Assembly (NCBI GenBank): GCA_013396635.1
Contig: WBMW01005529.1
Location: 215,508-279,507 of the forward strand
From: Penelope pileata
Lineage: Eukaryota > Chordata > Aves > Galliformes > Cracidae
Direction of reading: 5' to 3'
DNA: 64,000 nt
The notes beneath the pieces were generated by a model. It was not told the DNA's origin and ran no database searches. It worked only from the letters and a program-made list of their open reading frames with translations. Of this stretch, positions 25,221 to 40,301 are shown piece after piece (the first letter of the stretch is position 1; the number at the start of each line of letters is the position of its first letter). The position numbers were made by a program, and so were the translations under genes.

Positions 25221-28200
25221 GACAGGCTGTTTTCACAACAAACTACACTTAAAAAGCTTTTCTAGACTTAGCATGGGCATGTATGTTTTTGAAATATGTT
25301 AAAGGTTAATGGTCTGATAGTGCATTGAGGGACTTTGTGCTTGTGTATGTTTGCAGTCTGGGCTTTGATTTAAGGAACACCTGACTTCCTTTACTAAAAA
25401 CCAGATACAGAACACAATTCACCAATCATGAGTAAAAATAGCAATATAATCTGCATTTTTTTATAAGTAAAAAAAAAAAATCAGTACTGGCATATGCTGA
25501 CTGTTCACATATAAGTGAAGTCATATACTCTAGACGCACACACACCATGTGTAGATAGGAAGCACATTTCCCACTTTTTGAAATATGAGATACATCTGAC
25601 ATGCAAAAAGTATGAAAAAATGTTTCCTATGGTCACAAGCTTTTATTTACATTTACCAAAAATGATTTCTTACCTTTCCATATAAAAATGCACAGGAACT
25701 CAAAGGAAATGACATACATAAGCAAAGAGTTTAATCTTGACTATTCCTTTACAAATATTCTGAAGAACAGTTCGGGTATGATAAAATTATTGCTCCTGGA
25801 TCTTTTTATACCTGTGTATGATCCTTTTTATTCTTTCTGTATTGACAGGTACGGTCAGTTGCTGAAGAAAGAATATTACCTTGGTCTTTATTTGATGCAT
25901 CCGTTCTTACTTTTTCCTCTGTAGAACCAGTGAAGACATGATTGCAACGTTTTCAGAAGTACCTGCTGTAGCTTCTAATGAAGTACGAAGGATAAAAGCA
26001 GCAATACATTCCCAGGTCAAGGACTGCAATTGTTATTCACCTGAGATGTTGTCCTAGATCAAAGGTACTGAGCAGAAACTGATGGCTATTGTCTATATTA
26101 TGCAGCTGCCATAATAGATTATCCCATTTCCTAAGTCAGTGCATCTGCACTGCCAAAAGTGGGATTGCCGTGGTCCAAAATCTTTTGTCCCTTATTCCTA
26201 CATGGCTTGTTACCCTTAAGAATGTGTTTGGCTTGAAAATCAAAAAGAGTCCTATAATCTTCATGAGAACCAGGGAAAGAACATGTCACAAAGAAGCCAG
26301 GAAGATGCTAATTTCTGCAGCAAAGTTGGCCAAAGTTGTTCCCAGTCTTTAATTTCTGGTTTCATCTTCTCATTCCTGGTCTTATGCCACAATATTTCAA
26401 CTTCTTTGTCATGATAGTAGAAAAGTATGTAGGCCTGTGAACAAAACCATAGACCAAAAATAAAACTTGGCTAAAGTCTTTTAAAAGTATTCCTCAGACA
26501 GCTTTCATTTCACTGCCATTTACCAGAAAGAGGTTAATAGCCTGATCCAAACAAGTTCTGACTTTCTGTTTTGAAGCAAACATGTTTTTCACTCTTTTAC
26601 TGCAGTACCTACAAATAGTGCATTAAACAAGTCCCTGGACATTTGTAAAATCAGTCTATATAGCTACTTTCCATTTGACACAAGCAGCTTTAAATTATTT
26701 GATCATATTTGCCTTTTGAAAGCTGAGTCTGAAAAGTAGAAGGATTTACAATGCATTCTGTTGCAATTTCTTTGTCCCGTCATTAAAAATGAGGTTGTAA
26801 ATCAAACAGTGCATGGATTTCCTTTTTGGCACATTTATACCCTACAGGACTTTGCTGTGTTTGGGCAGAAAGTGTTGTTGCACTTCAAAGCTAATATTAA
26901 CCTTCTGTTAGTAGAATTACAATTTAGCTCTGTCCAGAATCATACTTGATTAAAAATTTATCTCTCATAGCCTTTTTGTCACCATAAAGATACATACCAG
27001 TTGACAGCGAGAAAATTTTTTAAGTTTTTTTAAGTTAAAAATGAGGTTTTTTGGTACCATTTTTAAAGAAAAATTCACAGTACTCTCTGTATTAGCAAGA
27101 TACTATTTTTATATAAGTCTCTCTTATTTTACTCCAAATATTTCTCAAAATGAAAAAAACATCACTAACGATCTTAAACCTACAAATACAGTTTTCAAGT
27201 CAAGAGGCATAAGCATGTGGCAATTCGCTGTATGGAAACAGATCACTGAACTCCATGGCTCCTTCTGAAAAAGACAAAACAATATGATACATTTCACAAA
27301 GTAGATAACGCCATTCATGGAGAAAGACGATGAAATGGACAAATTCCTGTTTTCCTCTGTAATGATTGTCTTATTCCTTGAAGCATAACATTCGATTGCC
27401 CTCATCTTTACATGGATAACTACAAATGTTATTACTGGCTATAAAATTATCCAGCCCTTCTGAAAAAATCATCTGTAGCATCTGCCTTTCCCATTTCCCT
27501 GCAGCCATGAAATGTCACAGTCTGATGATACACAATATAAAGGAAGACACACTTTCTTTTATGTATTTTCTGTGTCCATTTTCTCTGGTGATTCTTTAGT
27601 CTTTAAAAAAAGTGCTAGAAAAAGAGACTATCAAGGTTAGGATTTAATTGCTAACTAGAAGGTTTATACTGTTTACTCTTAACCCACCTGGCCTCCAGGT
27701 GCCACTGGAATGAAGGGCTTCTTTCTCGTAGAGTGACTGAGAAATGTCTACCTGTGTCAGTGTGGATGCTTTGGGTGCTGCAGGGGATCTCAAATGGCTC
27801 TAGAAAATGTGTATTTAGGCAATAGAATTCCATATTTGTTTGCCTGAAGACTCTAACAACTGGAAAGCTGAGAGAGTTTAGCCACTAAATTTCTAATGGC
27901 ACTAAATATCATATTCTAAAAAGAAAATAAGAAACATTTTTTGATTGTACTCAGATGACATTCAGGAGGTTTGTCATTCACTGAGGATGGAGAATTTGCA
28001 CTAAATTATATGGTACCTATATATTTAATGTCTCCCTCTCTCTTCTCAGTCCCCCCTCCAGAGCTGGGGGTGAGGGGTTGGTTAAAGAGCAGTTGTAAGA
28101 TGTGATAAGTTCATCTGCCCACAAATTAAGAGTCAGTGCCAGATGTAGCTGCAGAAGCCTCATCTCCTTCATGTTCCTGGTTTCAGCAATGCCTAACAAT

Positions 28201-28787
28201 TGAATAACAATACTGTTTCTGCAAGAGAAGAGACTTTAGGCAAACAAGCTGTGGAAGTTTGTCTTGGTTGCAGTAGCACTGGATGTGTATTCTACAACAA
28301 AAAACCAACATGATATTAACAGCAACTTCACATTTCTTTGTCCTTCAATAGAAAATATTTGTGTATTTTAGTTGTAAACTTTCTGTATTTTACATGCTTT
28401 CTTTTCATACAAGTGTGTAATTTGTGCCTTTTTGTCTGATAAGGATCCTTTTAACTTTTCCTCCCGCCTGACTGAACCTGTCTAGAAGGTAGTAACTTCA
28501 GTGAAAAGTAATTCTCAAGAAGTACCTTTCCTATATCAGATACTTATGTTATACTAAAATAAATAAATACACATCTCCGTACCTATCCCTCCTTATTGGC
28601 TGTAAGGAAGAGAAAAAGATAAGTAGATTTAAGACAAAATGTCTAATGTGCAAACTAAATACGTTGTGAATTTCAGTGAAGAGAGTGATTTGCTACCCCA
28701 TGTGCAGCACATAAATCTATCATAAACCACATCAGCCCTCAATGTGTCTTTCTCTCAGTGACTGGAAATGCATGTACCTGAAATACA

Positions 28788-28802
28788 TTTATTATTATTA
28801 TT
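28788..28802. repeat. (TTA)n microsatellite
   Basis: Five TTA units occur in a row. Confidence 0.85.
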
Positions 28803-31800
28803 GTATCCTTGTTAATAGACTAAGGATTTAGCTTTTCACAAAAGAATCAGAAATGAGAGAATAATTCTTGATCAAAATTGTTTAAAATGTAACCAACTTT
28901 TCTTTTTGCTGAGCATGTCACAAAAATCTTGTTGCAGCTGTCTTTCTTCAACAAAGTATACTTACCAAATAATTTTCATTGTCAGTATTTGGTAGAAGTT
29001 GCTCCTAGTGAGCAGCTGACACTTCACACTTGCACTGCTTTGGGATAATAGTATTTAGCAACAGTTATTTTTCTATATACTTGTCAAACAATATAAAATG
29101 AATTTTCAGAATGTATATTAAAAACAGTTATTCGGAAAGTGGGTGTTCAACGTTTGATAGATGTGACCTGTTTCAGGAAGACAAAGCTAACCTGTGGGCT
29201 ATATTTTGTTAATGTCTAGAAAAGGATGGGAAGTCCATCCTCACTTAGCACAGCATTAAACAGTACCTGAAGCAAATATTTGTTTCTGTTCACTGAAATA
29301 GACAAAAATTACTTTCCAATAACTCAGTAAGTCGTCAAATGCTGTAAAAGCCGATGAGTTTTCATTATACAAGGTATTTAATCAAGGGGTTTCTCAAAGG
29401 AAAAGAAGAATGAAGTTCTGTGATATTTTAGTGGGATTACACATAGATCTATGTGCAGTGAAAAACAAATTATATCACTCAGCTTGCTAATGTGCCTTTG
29501 CTATAGAGTGCAGTGTAGTATAGCTACAATCCAGAAAAATAGCATTTAAGGCTATTTAGTTAGCTTTTGTACAGATACATAGCTCATTGACCAGATTACA
29601 AGTTTGAGTAGTTTGAAACAGCACTGGTGCGAACGGTGAAGAGTACTGTTAAAAGGTGTTGCTCAGCAAATGGTCCTTTAGTCTTTCCGTCATGTTTTAG
29701 AATGAATTTCCATTCCTTAGGGTTATGAGCTACATTCAGTAGTTTGTGTGTAACAAAACATTTCAGAAACCTCAGAAACCTTCTGAAGGTTCCTTACCAG
29801 TCAGCTTTGCCTTTGACAACACTCACATCACAAACTGCTGCAGACGATTCTGTTTTCTTCTGAAGTCTAACCTCCTTGCACATTTATGGGATGCATCTTT
29901 GATAGGTGAGTCTAACTTGTTCATTAGGTATGAACCCTAGATCTCCCAGGACTGATTTCAAATCCACATGATGCCCTTAATATTCTGTATCTTGCATCTG
30001 AATCCATGATTTATTTAAAAGATGTCTAGAATTGTATGTAAGCAGGCAGCTCCCTATTGAACTATTATAACAGCTAGGGAGATTCATGCGTATTGCTTAT
30101 TTCACCATATGTAAAGAATAATCTACATCCTAAATAAATGGGTTCATTATGCTCTCACTGGAGATCATAAGTTATGAATAACGTCCTTTCCATGTATCTT
30201 ACTACTTGAGAATGAATCCATTCAACAAAACTCTGAAGAGGTGCAGCTTTATCTGGAAATACCATTCTAAACAGACCCTTCATTTTTGGACTCAGTTCTG
30301 CAAGTCTGTAACAAAGTACCAAGTGCCATTCATGCTCAACTGCAACTATATAAGTAATAACAGTGATTTAGAGGAAAGAGAAGAAATGAGACCTTCTCAT
30401 TTGTCAGCTGAAAAGCTCAATGTATCCACATGTAAGAGAAGCATCTGAACTTACAGGTATTTGGAGGTAAAAAAATCATTCTGTTTGAAGGAGAAAATTG
30501 TAAGAAACACTAAGATCCATTAGTAAATAAAAAACAATTGATTAAAAGAAAAACAAACATTTTACTCTTTGCTAAGATTTTACTTCATATTAAAGGAAAA
30601 GTAAAATAAAAAAGGTTAAGAAAAGGCAATAATGTCTGCTCTCATTCTTCACAAAAATGCTGACGTCTGCTAGACCCTCATGTTGCATATAATGCTTGAG
30701 ATTCAGTAAAAGTGCATTTAGGATTTTTTTTAATTTAGAGGCAAAAAGATAAATTGAAGCATGCCATCTAGGAGAGTAAAATTTACATGAAGTAACCACT
30801 AAAACAAAGAATGCATTCATAAAGATTTATTTTTATGCGTATTTCAGAAGAGTATCAGCATACATAGCCTTTAAAAAAAAATGTCCAAAACATTGCAAGA
30901 TTGTTTTTCATCACTTACATTTAGAAATTAAGACTAACATTTAGTTGGGTAATTTGTAGTGCTAGGAAAACAGACTCTAGAATTTTCATATTAGAAAACT
31001 ACTTGAGCTTCAGAAATTGGATTGAATCAGAAGCCTTTGAATAAGTATTGCTTAAATGTTCTGTGTTTATACAATCTGATTTGCTGGGATTTATGGAAAT
31101 AATGTATAATAAACAAGGAAATAAAGATACTTTGTAAGAAAAGTAATGCCTAAATAAGTATTGAGAATGTATTTCTAGTAAATACTTCTAGAACTCCTGA
31201 GTTAAACTATTATCTGTCTGTATTTTTTCCTGTCAACAGAAAAAAATATCTTGCATTATCTGGGAAAGAGACACTGTTTCAAATTTACTTTTGAAAGAAC
31301 TCCGAGACCTTATTTAACGTTAACTAAATTTAAAGGTATCCATAAACAATTGTGAAAAAATAAATCTGACTACAGAAACATATCACAAAATATATATTTC
31401 GTACAAACTGAGATCTAGCTTTTAGTACTAAGCATACAAATGATTTTATTTGAATTGTTAAAATTTTAATTCCCTGCTGCTCTCACTGAACTGATTTCAG
31501 AAAGTTGAAACATTTAGATGAACATTTTCTTTGTTTGAAAACATGCTGCTTAAGCATAAAACAGCAGAGTGCTTGATCTTGAAAACTGTTCCATGATTCT
31601 CAAGGTCATTCACAAAAGGACCCTTCTTTATACTTTCATTTTGTACTAAAATATATTTAAAAACCATTTTTATCAGTAGAGAAATAAAAAATCACAATTA
31701 TTGGAGGTGCGTTTAGTTTCGAATTATATTAAAATATTGGTAAATAAAACTGAAGTATTTTGTATTATCTACCTTGTATCCTGGTCTGTTTTACATCTGA

Positions 31801-33539
31801 TTTTGCCTATCCCAGCAGGTCACGGTACGGCCAATTTAAATGAGAGCTGAGTGAGAGGGAGAGAGTAGTCATTATCAACCTCACATGAAGAGGCATAGAA
31901 AACTTTGCTGCTACAGTGGAAGTTTTTTGATGCAACACTCAGATAGGAATGAATCTTTTTCAGAGAGTAGGAAAGACCTAATTGTTTGCTTGAGAAGCAA
32001 AGTCTCTAACTTTCATTGCCTCCTGACTTCCACTACTGTTCAGAGAGACTTCTGAGTTAATGCTGTTATCCTTTGATTCGTGGCTGAGACAACAAAGCTT
32101 ATACAATGTGATAGCTTAGAGCAGTTTGGACAGCTTGTGCACCTGTCCTACCACTGGCAAAGCTAGAGTAAGTACCTTCCCTAACATAGACTTCAGCTAT
32201 TTAGATTTTTAAGGATGCATATAAAACGCATGGGTTATTCATAGCAATTCACTGCAATTTTCTTTCTGATTTTGCTTATATAGCACAAATACAATTTAAA
32301 ATTGATAGAGAAGAGGAAAACAGAATATTTACTTGCTTGTTGGTTGGTTGATTTTTTTTGTTCATTGATTAAAAATTTGTTTCTTTTTGCTACCAATGAT
32401 TACACACTTTAAAGGAGACAAATGTAATTAATCAGTGATATGGTAAAGGTGTAAGCAGGTGTCTAATTTTACTTGTGTAGGAAAGGTGATTAAATGAGAG
32501 ATGCTCTGCACTTGATTTATCTTAAACATATGATGAAATAATGAAGACAGTTTTCATCATTTTCAACGCACATTGAAAAGAACTTTTTTACTACTGCTGA
32601 TCAAATTAGGCTAACTTGTTTGACAGCACTTGGGAAAAAAATAACATTTAATATACAGACAACTTGAAACTCATCTGTGAAGTATGAAGCTTTTGGGATT
32701 AAATTATTGTATTTTTTGTTAATCTCTTATTAACTGGGGAGAAATAAGTTTGGGGAATCAATCTTCTGTTTTTTACTCTTAACATGTATCTGCGCACAGA
32801 ACATGTTTTATGCAGTCATGGCAACGTGTGTAAAATTTGGTTCAAGAAAAGACAAAAGATGAGGAAATATATGGTGGAGATTTGGGGTTTACTTGTCTCT
32901 TAGTTACTCTATGGTTCTTCAAAATGTTGTGGATGATTTGTAGGAAGAATTTTTATTGTTTGCCTTCTGCTGGTTGATGAATTATTGAGCAAGGCAGTAA
33001 CCGGAATGGAAGTTGAGAATGGTGTTATCTAAAAACAAAATCAAAAAAAAATAATCTGGAAAATCAAAGGGCATAACAGGAAGAAAACAGATAGGGATAT
33101 AAAGCTGTGAAGGCATAGACTAAAAGACATGAGAAGTGCATGAAAAATGACAAAAATAACTAGATTTTCCCTAGGGACATAGAAGGGATTCTCTCAGGTT
33201 CATTGCTACCTGGAATTAGTGGAAAGAGAGCAAACCTGGCAGACACGATGCTGCAGACAGGGAAAAGCAAAAGAATTTTATTTCATTATACATCTTTTGT
33301 CACATTATCAATTTCCTCTGTTCTAAAATAACAATCACTCTAGCTAATCTTTAGATAATATTTGAGCCTTTGATCTATACTTCTCAAGAAAAGACACAGC
33401 TGAAGTATTTAGCAGTCTTGTTGAAAACTTTGGCAGTACTGCAGCTTATGGAATACATGAGCACTGTAATATCCATGACTTTCATGATAGTACCAATTTA
33501 ATTTCAGACCTGTGCATATCTCTGTACACAAACACATCT

Positions 33540-33567
33540 GCAATTGTGGAAGTGCAATTGTGGAAGT
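33540..33567. repeat. Perfect 14-bp tandem duplication
   Basis: The unit gcaattgtggaagt occurs twice with no gap. The perfect match suggests a fairly recent slippage event that may be polymorphic. Confidence 0.9.
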
Positions 33568-36500
33568 TAAGAAATAAAATGTGGACAAGTACATTTGTCT
33601 TTGAAAGAGTTGGTTCATATTTGCTTGTTTTTATTTTCCCCATTATTTCCACATTTTTTCATATTTATTATATCTTCAAAATAAACAGTTTGTGAAAAAC
33701 TTAATACAGTTATCAAGTAGTTCATAATATTAGTATTTTGAGGTAAAAGAATAAATAGAGAGATAAAAGTTCACATTCTACCTCATTCAGGCATGACAGA
33801 GAATTTCTATTGTGTATTGATCCACAAACCATGGTACTTTTTTCCTTTCTGAGAAAAGTAGAAAAAGCTCAGTTTACATGGGCAGTGAGTGATTCAACTT
33901 TTACTGTTCTACCTTTTTCAGAGTAGGAGTTACCATGAATTTGATAAATTGTTTGACTATGTATCTATTCAATTAGTTCTTTGAGAAAAATACATTATTT
34001 TTTTTTCTTTTTTAAAGCAGATTCACATGGTGTTGTGGTGGAAAAATGACTTTTGGAAAAAAAATTGTTCAAAATTGCATTCACTTGCTGTATTTTTTAT
34101 TGTTATTATTACAGTGGTAACATTTTAGTTTATAATGATGAAGCTCAAAAGTATCCTGAGACAAACCTCCAGCAACCAATGGTGTTGCCTTGCATTCCCT
34201 GGGAGCTGCATTGCCATTGTGTGCCTCTCTGTTTTTAAACCTGTTGGCAGATTTGATAAAGAAGTATCAAAAATATTTTCTTCATATTTATTAAGAATTA
34301 GTGCCTGGGTAGAGAAGTGGACCTTTGCCTTCTGTTGAAAAAAAATGTTGTAGCGTTAGAAAATGAATCGCTGTTAGTTCCACTAGAAATGGCAAAATGC
34401 CATGCTCTGTCCATGGTGCTGATAAAAAGTTTTTGAACTCTTTCCATTTCCACCTAGGCATGCAAACAATAGCAGATCCATTATGGTGACTTTTTCTCCT
34501 TTACAATCTCAGTTGTTCTGAAAGCACCACAGAAGTCCAAGTAATGCTCAGAAAGAATGAAGGAAAATAAAATCATGCTTTTAAATAATATCTTGCAGCA
34601 GGATGAAGATCTAGAATCATCTCAAGAATTGCCTAACTCAGAAGAGACAAGACTGTAATCTCTGGGAATCAAACAAGCAATCAAACAAAAACGTTAAGGA
34701 ATGATTCTTCAGATGCTACTACATACTGAACCAATATCTTTTGATGCAATCTCTTGTTTGTTCATGGAAACTGAAAAGGTTTTTAAATTTCCTTAGATGT
34801 AAAGATTCTGTCAAAAACTTCATTCAAAGGATGTGGAAGCTTGAAAGCAAACACTCATACTGAATGCATAAACGCTCAGACATTCTGATATTTCTCAGAC
34901 CTACTCTAAAACCAAAACTTAGAAACCTTACTGGAATATAAAATCTTCATTTTCTGTTGGTTTTTTTCCCCCCCTACTTTGTTTCCTTATGACTTGTGTT
35001 TCTCTTTTTTCAGAAGTAAGGATAAAAAGAAATTCTACACTTTTCATATGAAAAAATAAGGCAAACTGTGTTAGAAAGATTTTGCTGAGTGTCAGGTTTG
35101 TAGATTTTAAGATTTTGTCCAAAGTTATGCAGTTAGAAATATACCATTTGACTTTTAAATAATTTTAAATTAGAACAACCTATAGTTGAAGGCAAAATTG
35201 AAGACACTTAATTCAGTTCTAAAGTTGTTTTTCCATGCAATAAAATGAAAAATAATATTGAGGTATAAAAAAAATTGAAGAAAGATAATTCAGCAAGGGA
35301 AAATAAGTGATGGTTTTGTATCTGTTTTGTTTTGTGGGGTTTTGTTTTCCTTCCTGTATTCTTTTGCTGGATAATGCACTGGAAGATTTATTGGGTAGAC
35401 TTCCATGTAGCCAACTTCAGTGGTCTCAAGCTTTTTCATTTCTGACTTTCTAAATATTTTGATGATGCTTCTTCATGAATACAAAAATGGATTTACTGAC
35501 ATTGGGCTTACTTCTCTGTGAATTACCTTTCTTTGTAGCTTCATGGGACTTCAGGACACCACCTACAGCAGGTTGAACAGGTAATTTGGAAAAACACACA
35601 CTCTATTCCTCAGGAATGTCTGTCTTTATGCAACAGTTATCTGTTGCCCTGTATTTTTCTCTGGCTCATTGCTGGATTATCAGTCACTTTATGATGTGAA
35701 AAGGTTGACACTTGAAATACGCAGACACACAATGCTTGCTAAAAATCCAGTTTGAGTAACAAAATGATATAGTAAAGGATATTCATTTACATATGGGTGA
35801 CGAATTTGCGGTATTGAAAGTGGTGAATGGCAAAAAAAATGAGCCATATATTTGGCAGACTAATAATGGCATTAGTTAGGGGCGGTGTCCTTAACCAAGG
35901 TAAGAAACGTGATGCAATTTGTCTCTACCTGTTCTTCCTCTGTTATGATCCTTGTAGGGACTATAGGTGTCCTTTATTCTTCTTGTTGATTCCTTTGTGT
36001 TTTGACTATGCGTCTTCTGAAATAATTGTTTATTAGTTTTGAATGCTACTTGATTGCAGGCTAGTCAGTATTACCTTTGCAAGATTCTCCACAGTCAATG
36101 GACTCATCTATTACTACCACAAACATGAAAACTGAACACTCATTTATAATAATAGTCTCAGAGTTCAAAAAAATCTGTTAAAAATAGCAAACAAGTTCTG
36201 GTAATTTACAACCCTGTAGCTGTATAAAACTGACATCCAGCTACATTTAAAAATTAGCAGTATGAGTCTTTTCATAAATGCAATAGCTTTCAACATGAAG
36301 GACATCATTCCTTCATTGATATTCTGAATGATCTCCCAAAATGTCAAACTCAGGAAACAATAGAAAGTTTTAAAACATTTTATAATATTTTCATATGAAA
36401 ATAGCATTTTTGTCATAAAAAATATAGAATGTTAAAGTGACATTTTATATACTATCATATTTTTATTTTAATTTTAGATATGAAATGAAAGTGCACAAAA

Positions 36501-39500
36501 CGTACAAAAAGAATAAAAATAAGGAAGTTAGTAGTGAGGATATACAGCAAATCATCTATCAACAGTACACATTAGGCTTGCTACTAGTAGTAAATGATTC
36601 ACCTGCATATTAGAAAATCATTTTGGTTCTGAAAATAAAACAATCTTTTAAGCATTGGTTAATATTATCAGCCCCAAGTCTTCTGGGACTTTCAATTGTA
36701 TGATTTAAATTAGATGCTTTTTGCTAGCTTTTCTTACTATCCAATTAATTTTCAAAACCAATTAAGATAAAAATCACCCATAATGATATCATACTTATAT
36801 ACAATATAAGCCTATAATTTTGCCTATCTCATTTACCATTTTTTGATCCAGCATTAGTGTCTGTTTTAGAGTCGAGCACACAGTCCATGGTTGGTGTCTG
36901 TGAACTGTTCATACATTTGGAAAACCATGTCCCCTTGAATACGACATTGGTTTTGCTAAATGCAGACACGCGAGTAACTTACAATGAATAATCTGACATG
37001 TATAACCTATTTTAGGCTATCATGATATCTCCAAGTAGATCACAGTTTATTAAAAATATTGTGTGCAAGATAATTCCTTTTGCATTTTGAGTTCTATAGA
37101 AAGGAAGGGATAGAGGGAAATGTGATGCTGTATATTGGTTTGTCTAATAAATTTATTTACTGGGAGACTGCACAAGAATATTTGTTGTTAATATTTGATT
37201 ACTCAGTGTTGAAAGTGTTTTCATGAGTACTGAATGTTCATAGTGCTTTCATTCCCAATCCCAGTGGAAACCATGTAGTTCAAATATATTTATCTGCTGG
37301 AAGCCTGCTTTCTGTGAATTGTTGTTGTAAAACTTCAAATGCTTGGAACCATTTAGTAGATGTGAAGCAGCAACCATGAATATAACAATTTTTGTCCAAA
37401 CCTACCTAGCTAGCCCTCTGTTCCATATTTATTCTAGTTTCACAGACTGTGTTCTAGTTAGGTACTGATTGTTCATAATGCTTAAGTCCCAACGCATAGG
37501 AACTCAAATGTCCAACAAACTTAGCTTTTATGATTAGATTCATTTATGGCATAAATAAATGACATTAAACAACGTGAAGGGAATAACTCAAATGATCACC
37601 TGTTGTCCACATATTTCATGCAAATACAACTGAAAATCTCTGCATTTCTTAAAATAAAACCAGTTATTCTCAAAAGATTGGAGGTCAGAAAGCAGGTAAT
37701 ATAAGTCTTTTAATAATCTATTTTTCTACCCAGATGCTGAGCACTGGTCATTTTCCTTGCTTTGACTACAGTCACTGACTGCTCAGTGTTATTTAGTTAT
37801 CTAAAGATAGCATATAACCAAGTACACGCATTTAAGAAAAATACAAAGAAGCTACAAATCCTGAAGAATAATCAGCAACATATCTGCATGATGTTTTTTC
37901 TCATAAGTAACAATAATATAAATATATTCAAGAACTGAATTCATAATTTATAAACTTGAGTAGTTTTCAAGACTGATTTTAGAAACACTTTAGAGAACCT
38001 TGTATCATCCTGACTGCAAGCACTATATGTCATATAGATATATTTTTCAAGAATGATTGTTGTTGACCAAGCTAGTGACATTTAACAGATTTCTATTTGG
38101 AAAAAAAGAAAATACAAATCAAGTTAGTAGCAAGTCATGAATAAATATCAAATGAAGTATGTTAAAAAAGAAAGAAAAAGATACAGAAAACAACCGAGTC
38201 ATCATGAGAATAATTTTCCTGTTTCTTTAAAATACTTTTCTCTAATTAGAACTTTTTCTCCTACTTCTAAGACTGTCCTCACCAAATCATAGGATTTTCA
38301 CCTTATTGTATAAGACAAAAAAAAACTTTGTATCTTCCTAACTCTATCTTGACTATGATCCATCTCTTCATTAAACTTAAAAATCTACAGCTGGAGAGAG
38401 AATTAAGCCTTAAGAAGAACTATAGAGGGCTCATCATTCAAGTAAATGAATATTCCACATTTGGAAGGAGTTGGACTAAGAGTGAAAAGAATGTGTCATC
38501 TGTTTTGGAACTGACAGAATTTAGAATTCTATATTGCAGGTATAGATCATAAGTCAGATGAAAGGATTTAAAATGTCTGGGGGAAAAAAGATGATATTTA
38601 GTTTAAAACTTTTTGTTAACCCAGCACAAATTACTTTCCTTTGTTCATTTATTTTGTTTTACGTTATACATGCTACTTGATATAAAAAAAATAAATATTT
38701 AGTTAGATACTTATATAGAAGCATCTGGAATATAATTTCAAAATGATGTAGGCTTTTTATAAATAGAAATATGTCTCAGTTTTGACTTAACTGTACTTTT
38801 TAGAAATATGTAATTGCTCCTAGTGATTCTTCATTGATTCCCTCTATTCCTTAAGAAGTTTGAGTTTATAGATATAAAAAAGAAAACGTGTAAGATTTGC
38901 AAAATTAGACCCTTTAATACTGAAGTGAAATGAATACCAAATCCTTATCTGTGAGATTTCTGCAAATACCACAAGATAAGTCTGCAGCATGTAAGATAAT
39001 TTAATCTTTTCTGTTAAAATATTTGTCCCCTTTTACCTGACTGAAATATTGAAACAAATTTTAAAGGACAATCAGAGCAGACTGCATTCTTTTATTTCTA
39101 ACAACGTAAAAGGAATTAAACTCTTTATCACTGTAAGCTGCCCCAAATTTTAAGTCATGGACTAATCTTAAGAAATTTAAGAAGCTTACAGGGTATTCCG
39201 GTACTATTTCTTTACATAAAGTTTATTTGATATACAAAAATAATTGTCAAAATCACTGAACTAGAGTGAAGGAATGGGATTTTCAACTAACTGAGCAGTA
39301 AGAATATTGAAACATTGTCAATATTTCTATAGTTGGGCTGGTAATAGACTTTTATTTGATTTAAACTGAAATGTGCCTTCAGCAAAAAACAGATGAAGTG
39401 CCAGAGTCAGAAGCAGCACAGTTAACTATGCAGTTTTCCACTTGTCCTATTGCACACTTCTATATAGTGGAGGGTTCTATACAGAAGAGCAATGCATGTT

Positions 39501-40076
39501 ATCACACATTTTACCTAGTAAACATGAAGTCTACATATTATTTTAGGATATGAAAATATCTTAAACTTGCAGTCATTCTAATGCCAAAAATAAAATATAA
39601 AAAGAAATGTTCCACTGTTGTGTACTTGTATGTTAATTTATTGTTTGTCAAGTTCTGTACAATTATAGGGTAGAAAAGGAAATGTCAATGTCTACCAAGA
39701 TTGTCTTAGCTTTATTGGTATTTTTAACTCTCTTTTTCTCACATCTTTTTTTCTTCCCCCCAGATTCCATACTCTGGAAAGCATTTGTTCGTTTATTTTT
39801 TTCCCCCCTATTATTTTGAACATTTGTACAAAAAATTACGACAGTGAGACTGATCTAGAACACACATTCACAATATAAATGCTCAAAGGAAGACCACACA
39901 GTTTTTAAGACAGGCATGTGGACTTCAGCAACATGAAAGACTAATTTCATGTCATTCTCCGATATTTGAATATTAAGGTTATACATGCAGAGTTGGCCAC
40001 AACAAGAATTGTGCCTATTAGACAGTTAGCATGTTGTATCAACTGGAAGATACTTGTCTTCTTTGTTGATCACATA

Positions 40077-40300
40077 TCATAGAATCATAGAATCATAGAA
40101 TGGTTCAGGTTGGAAGGGACCTTAGAGATCATCTTGTTCCAACCCCCCTGCCATGGGCAAGGACACCTCCCACTAGACCAGGTTGCCCAAAGCCCCATCC
40201 AGCCTGGCTTTGAATACTTCCAGGGAGGGAGCATCGATGACTTCCCTGGGCAACCTGTTCCAGTGTCTCACCACCCTCACAGTGAAGAATTTCTTCCTTA
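40077..40300 (-). mobile_element. CR1 LINE 3' end, minus strand
   Basis: The segment opens with three copies of the 8-mer tcatagaa (40077-40100), the reverse complement of the CR1 terminal repeat. It continues with 'ggttcaggttggaagggacc', the hallmark of CR1 3' ends in reverse orientation. About 224 bases of the 3' UTR and ORF2 tail are present. It stops at an N (40301), after which CR1 sequence in the opposite orientation begins. The intact terminal repeats and low divergence suggest a younger copy than the one at 7221-8394. Confidence 0.93.
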
Positions 40301-40301
40301 N
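40301..40301. other. Single ambiguous base at a CR1/CR1 junction
   Basis: This N lies exactly where minus-strand CR1 changes to plus-strand CR1. Together with the Ns at 40503 and 40802 it marks the edges of a duplicated block, which points to an assembly join and not an ordinary base-call failure. Confidence 0.9.

Larger units (their letters stand above)
20281..40076. other. Long unique AT-rich tract, no gene seen
   Basis: I found no exon, CR1 piece, LTR or RNA gene in this near-20-kb stretch. It contains a 29-bp AT inverted repeat (23304-23332), an (AAATT)n run (25193-25212), (TTA)n (28788-28802), a 14-bp tandem duplication (33540-33567), and T/C runs near 34963-34976 and 39744-39807. The longest clean open frame is 24149-24526 (125 codons); it is hydrophobic, of AT-biased composition and without a domain. 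Confidence 0.6.

Noticed and set aside
31142..31152. A aaagtaatgcct-like word resembling the mariner terminal repeat
   Set aside because: Only about 12 bases match and the next bases do not follow the element body. No inverted partner is seen nearby.
39727..39764. A strong 3' splice-site look-alike (long pyrimidine tract ending in cccccag)
   Set aside because: No plausible exon follows: the next bases return to T- and C-rich runs with no donor or coding frame. A second T/C run just after (39790-39807) shows it is low-complexity sequence.
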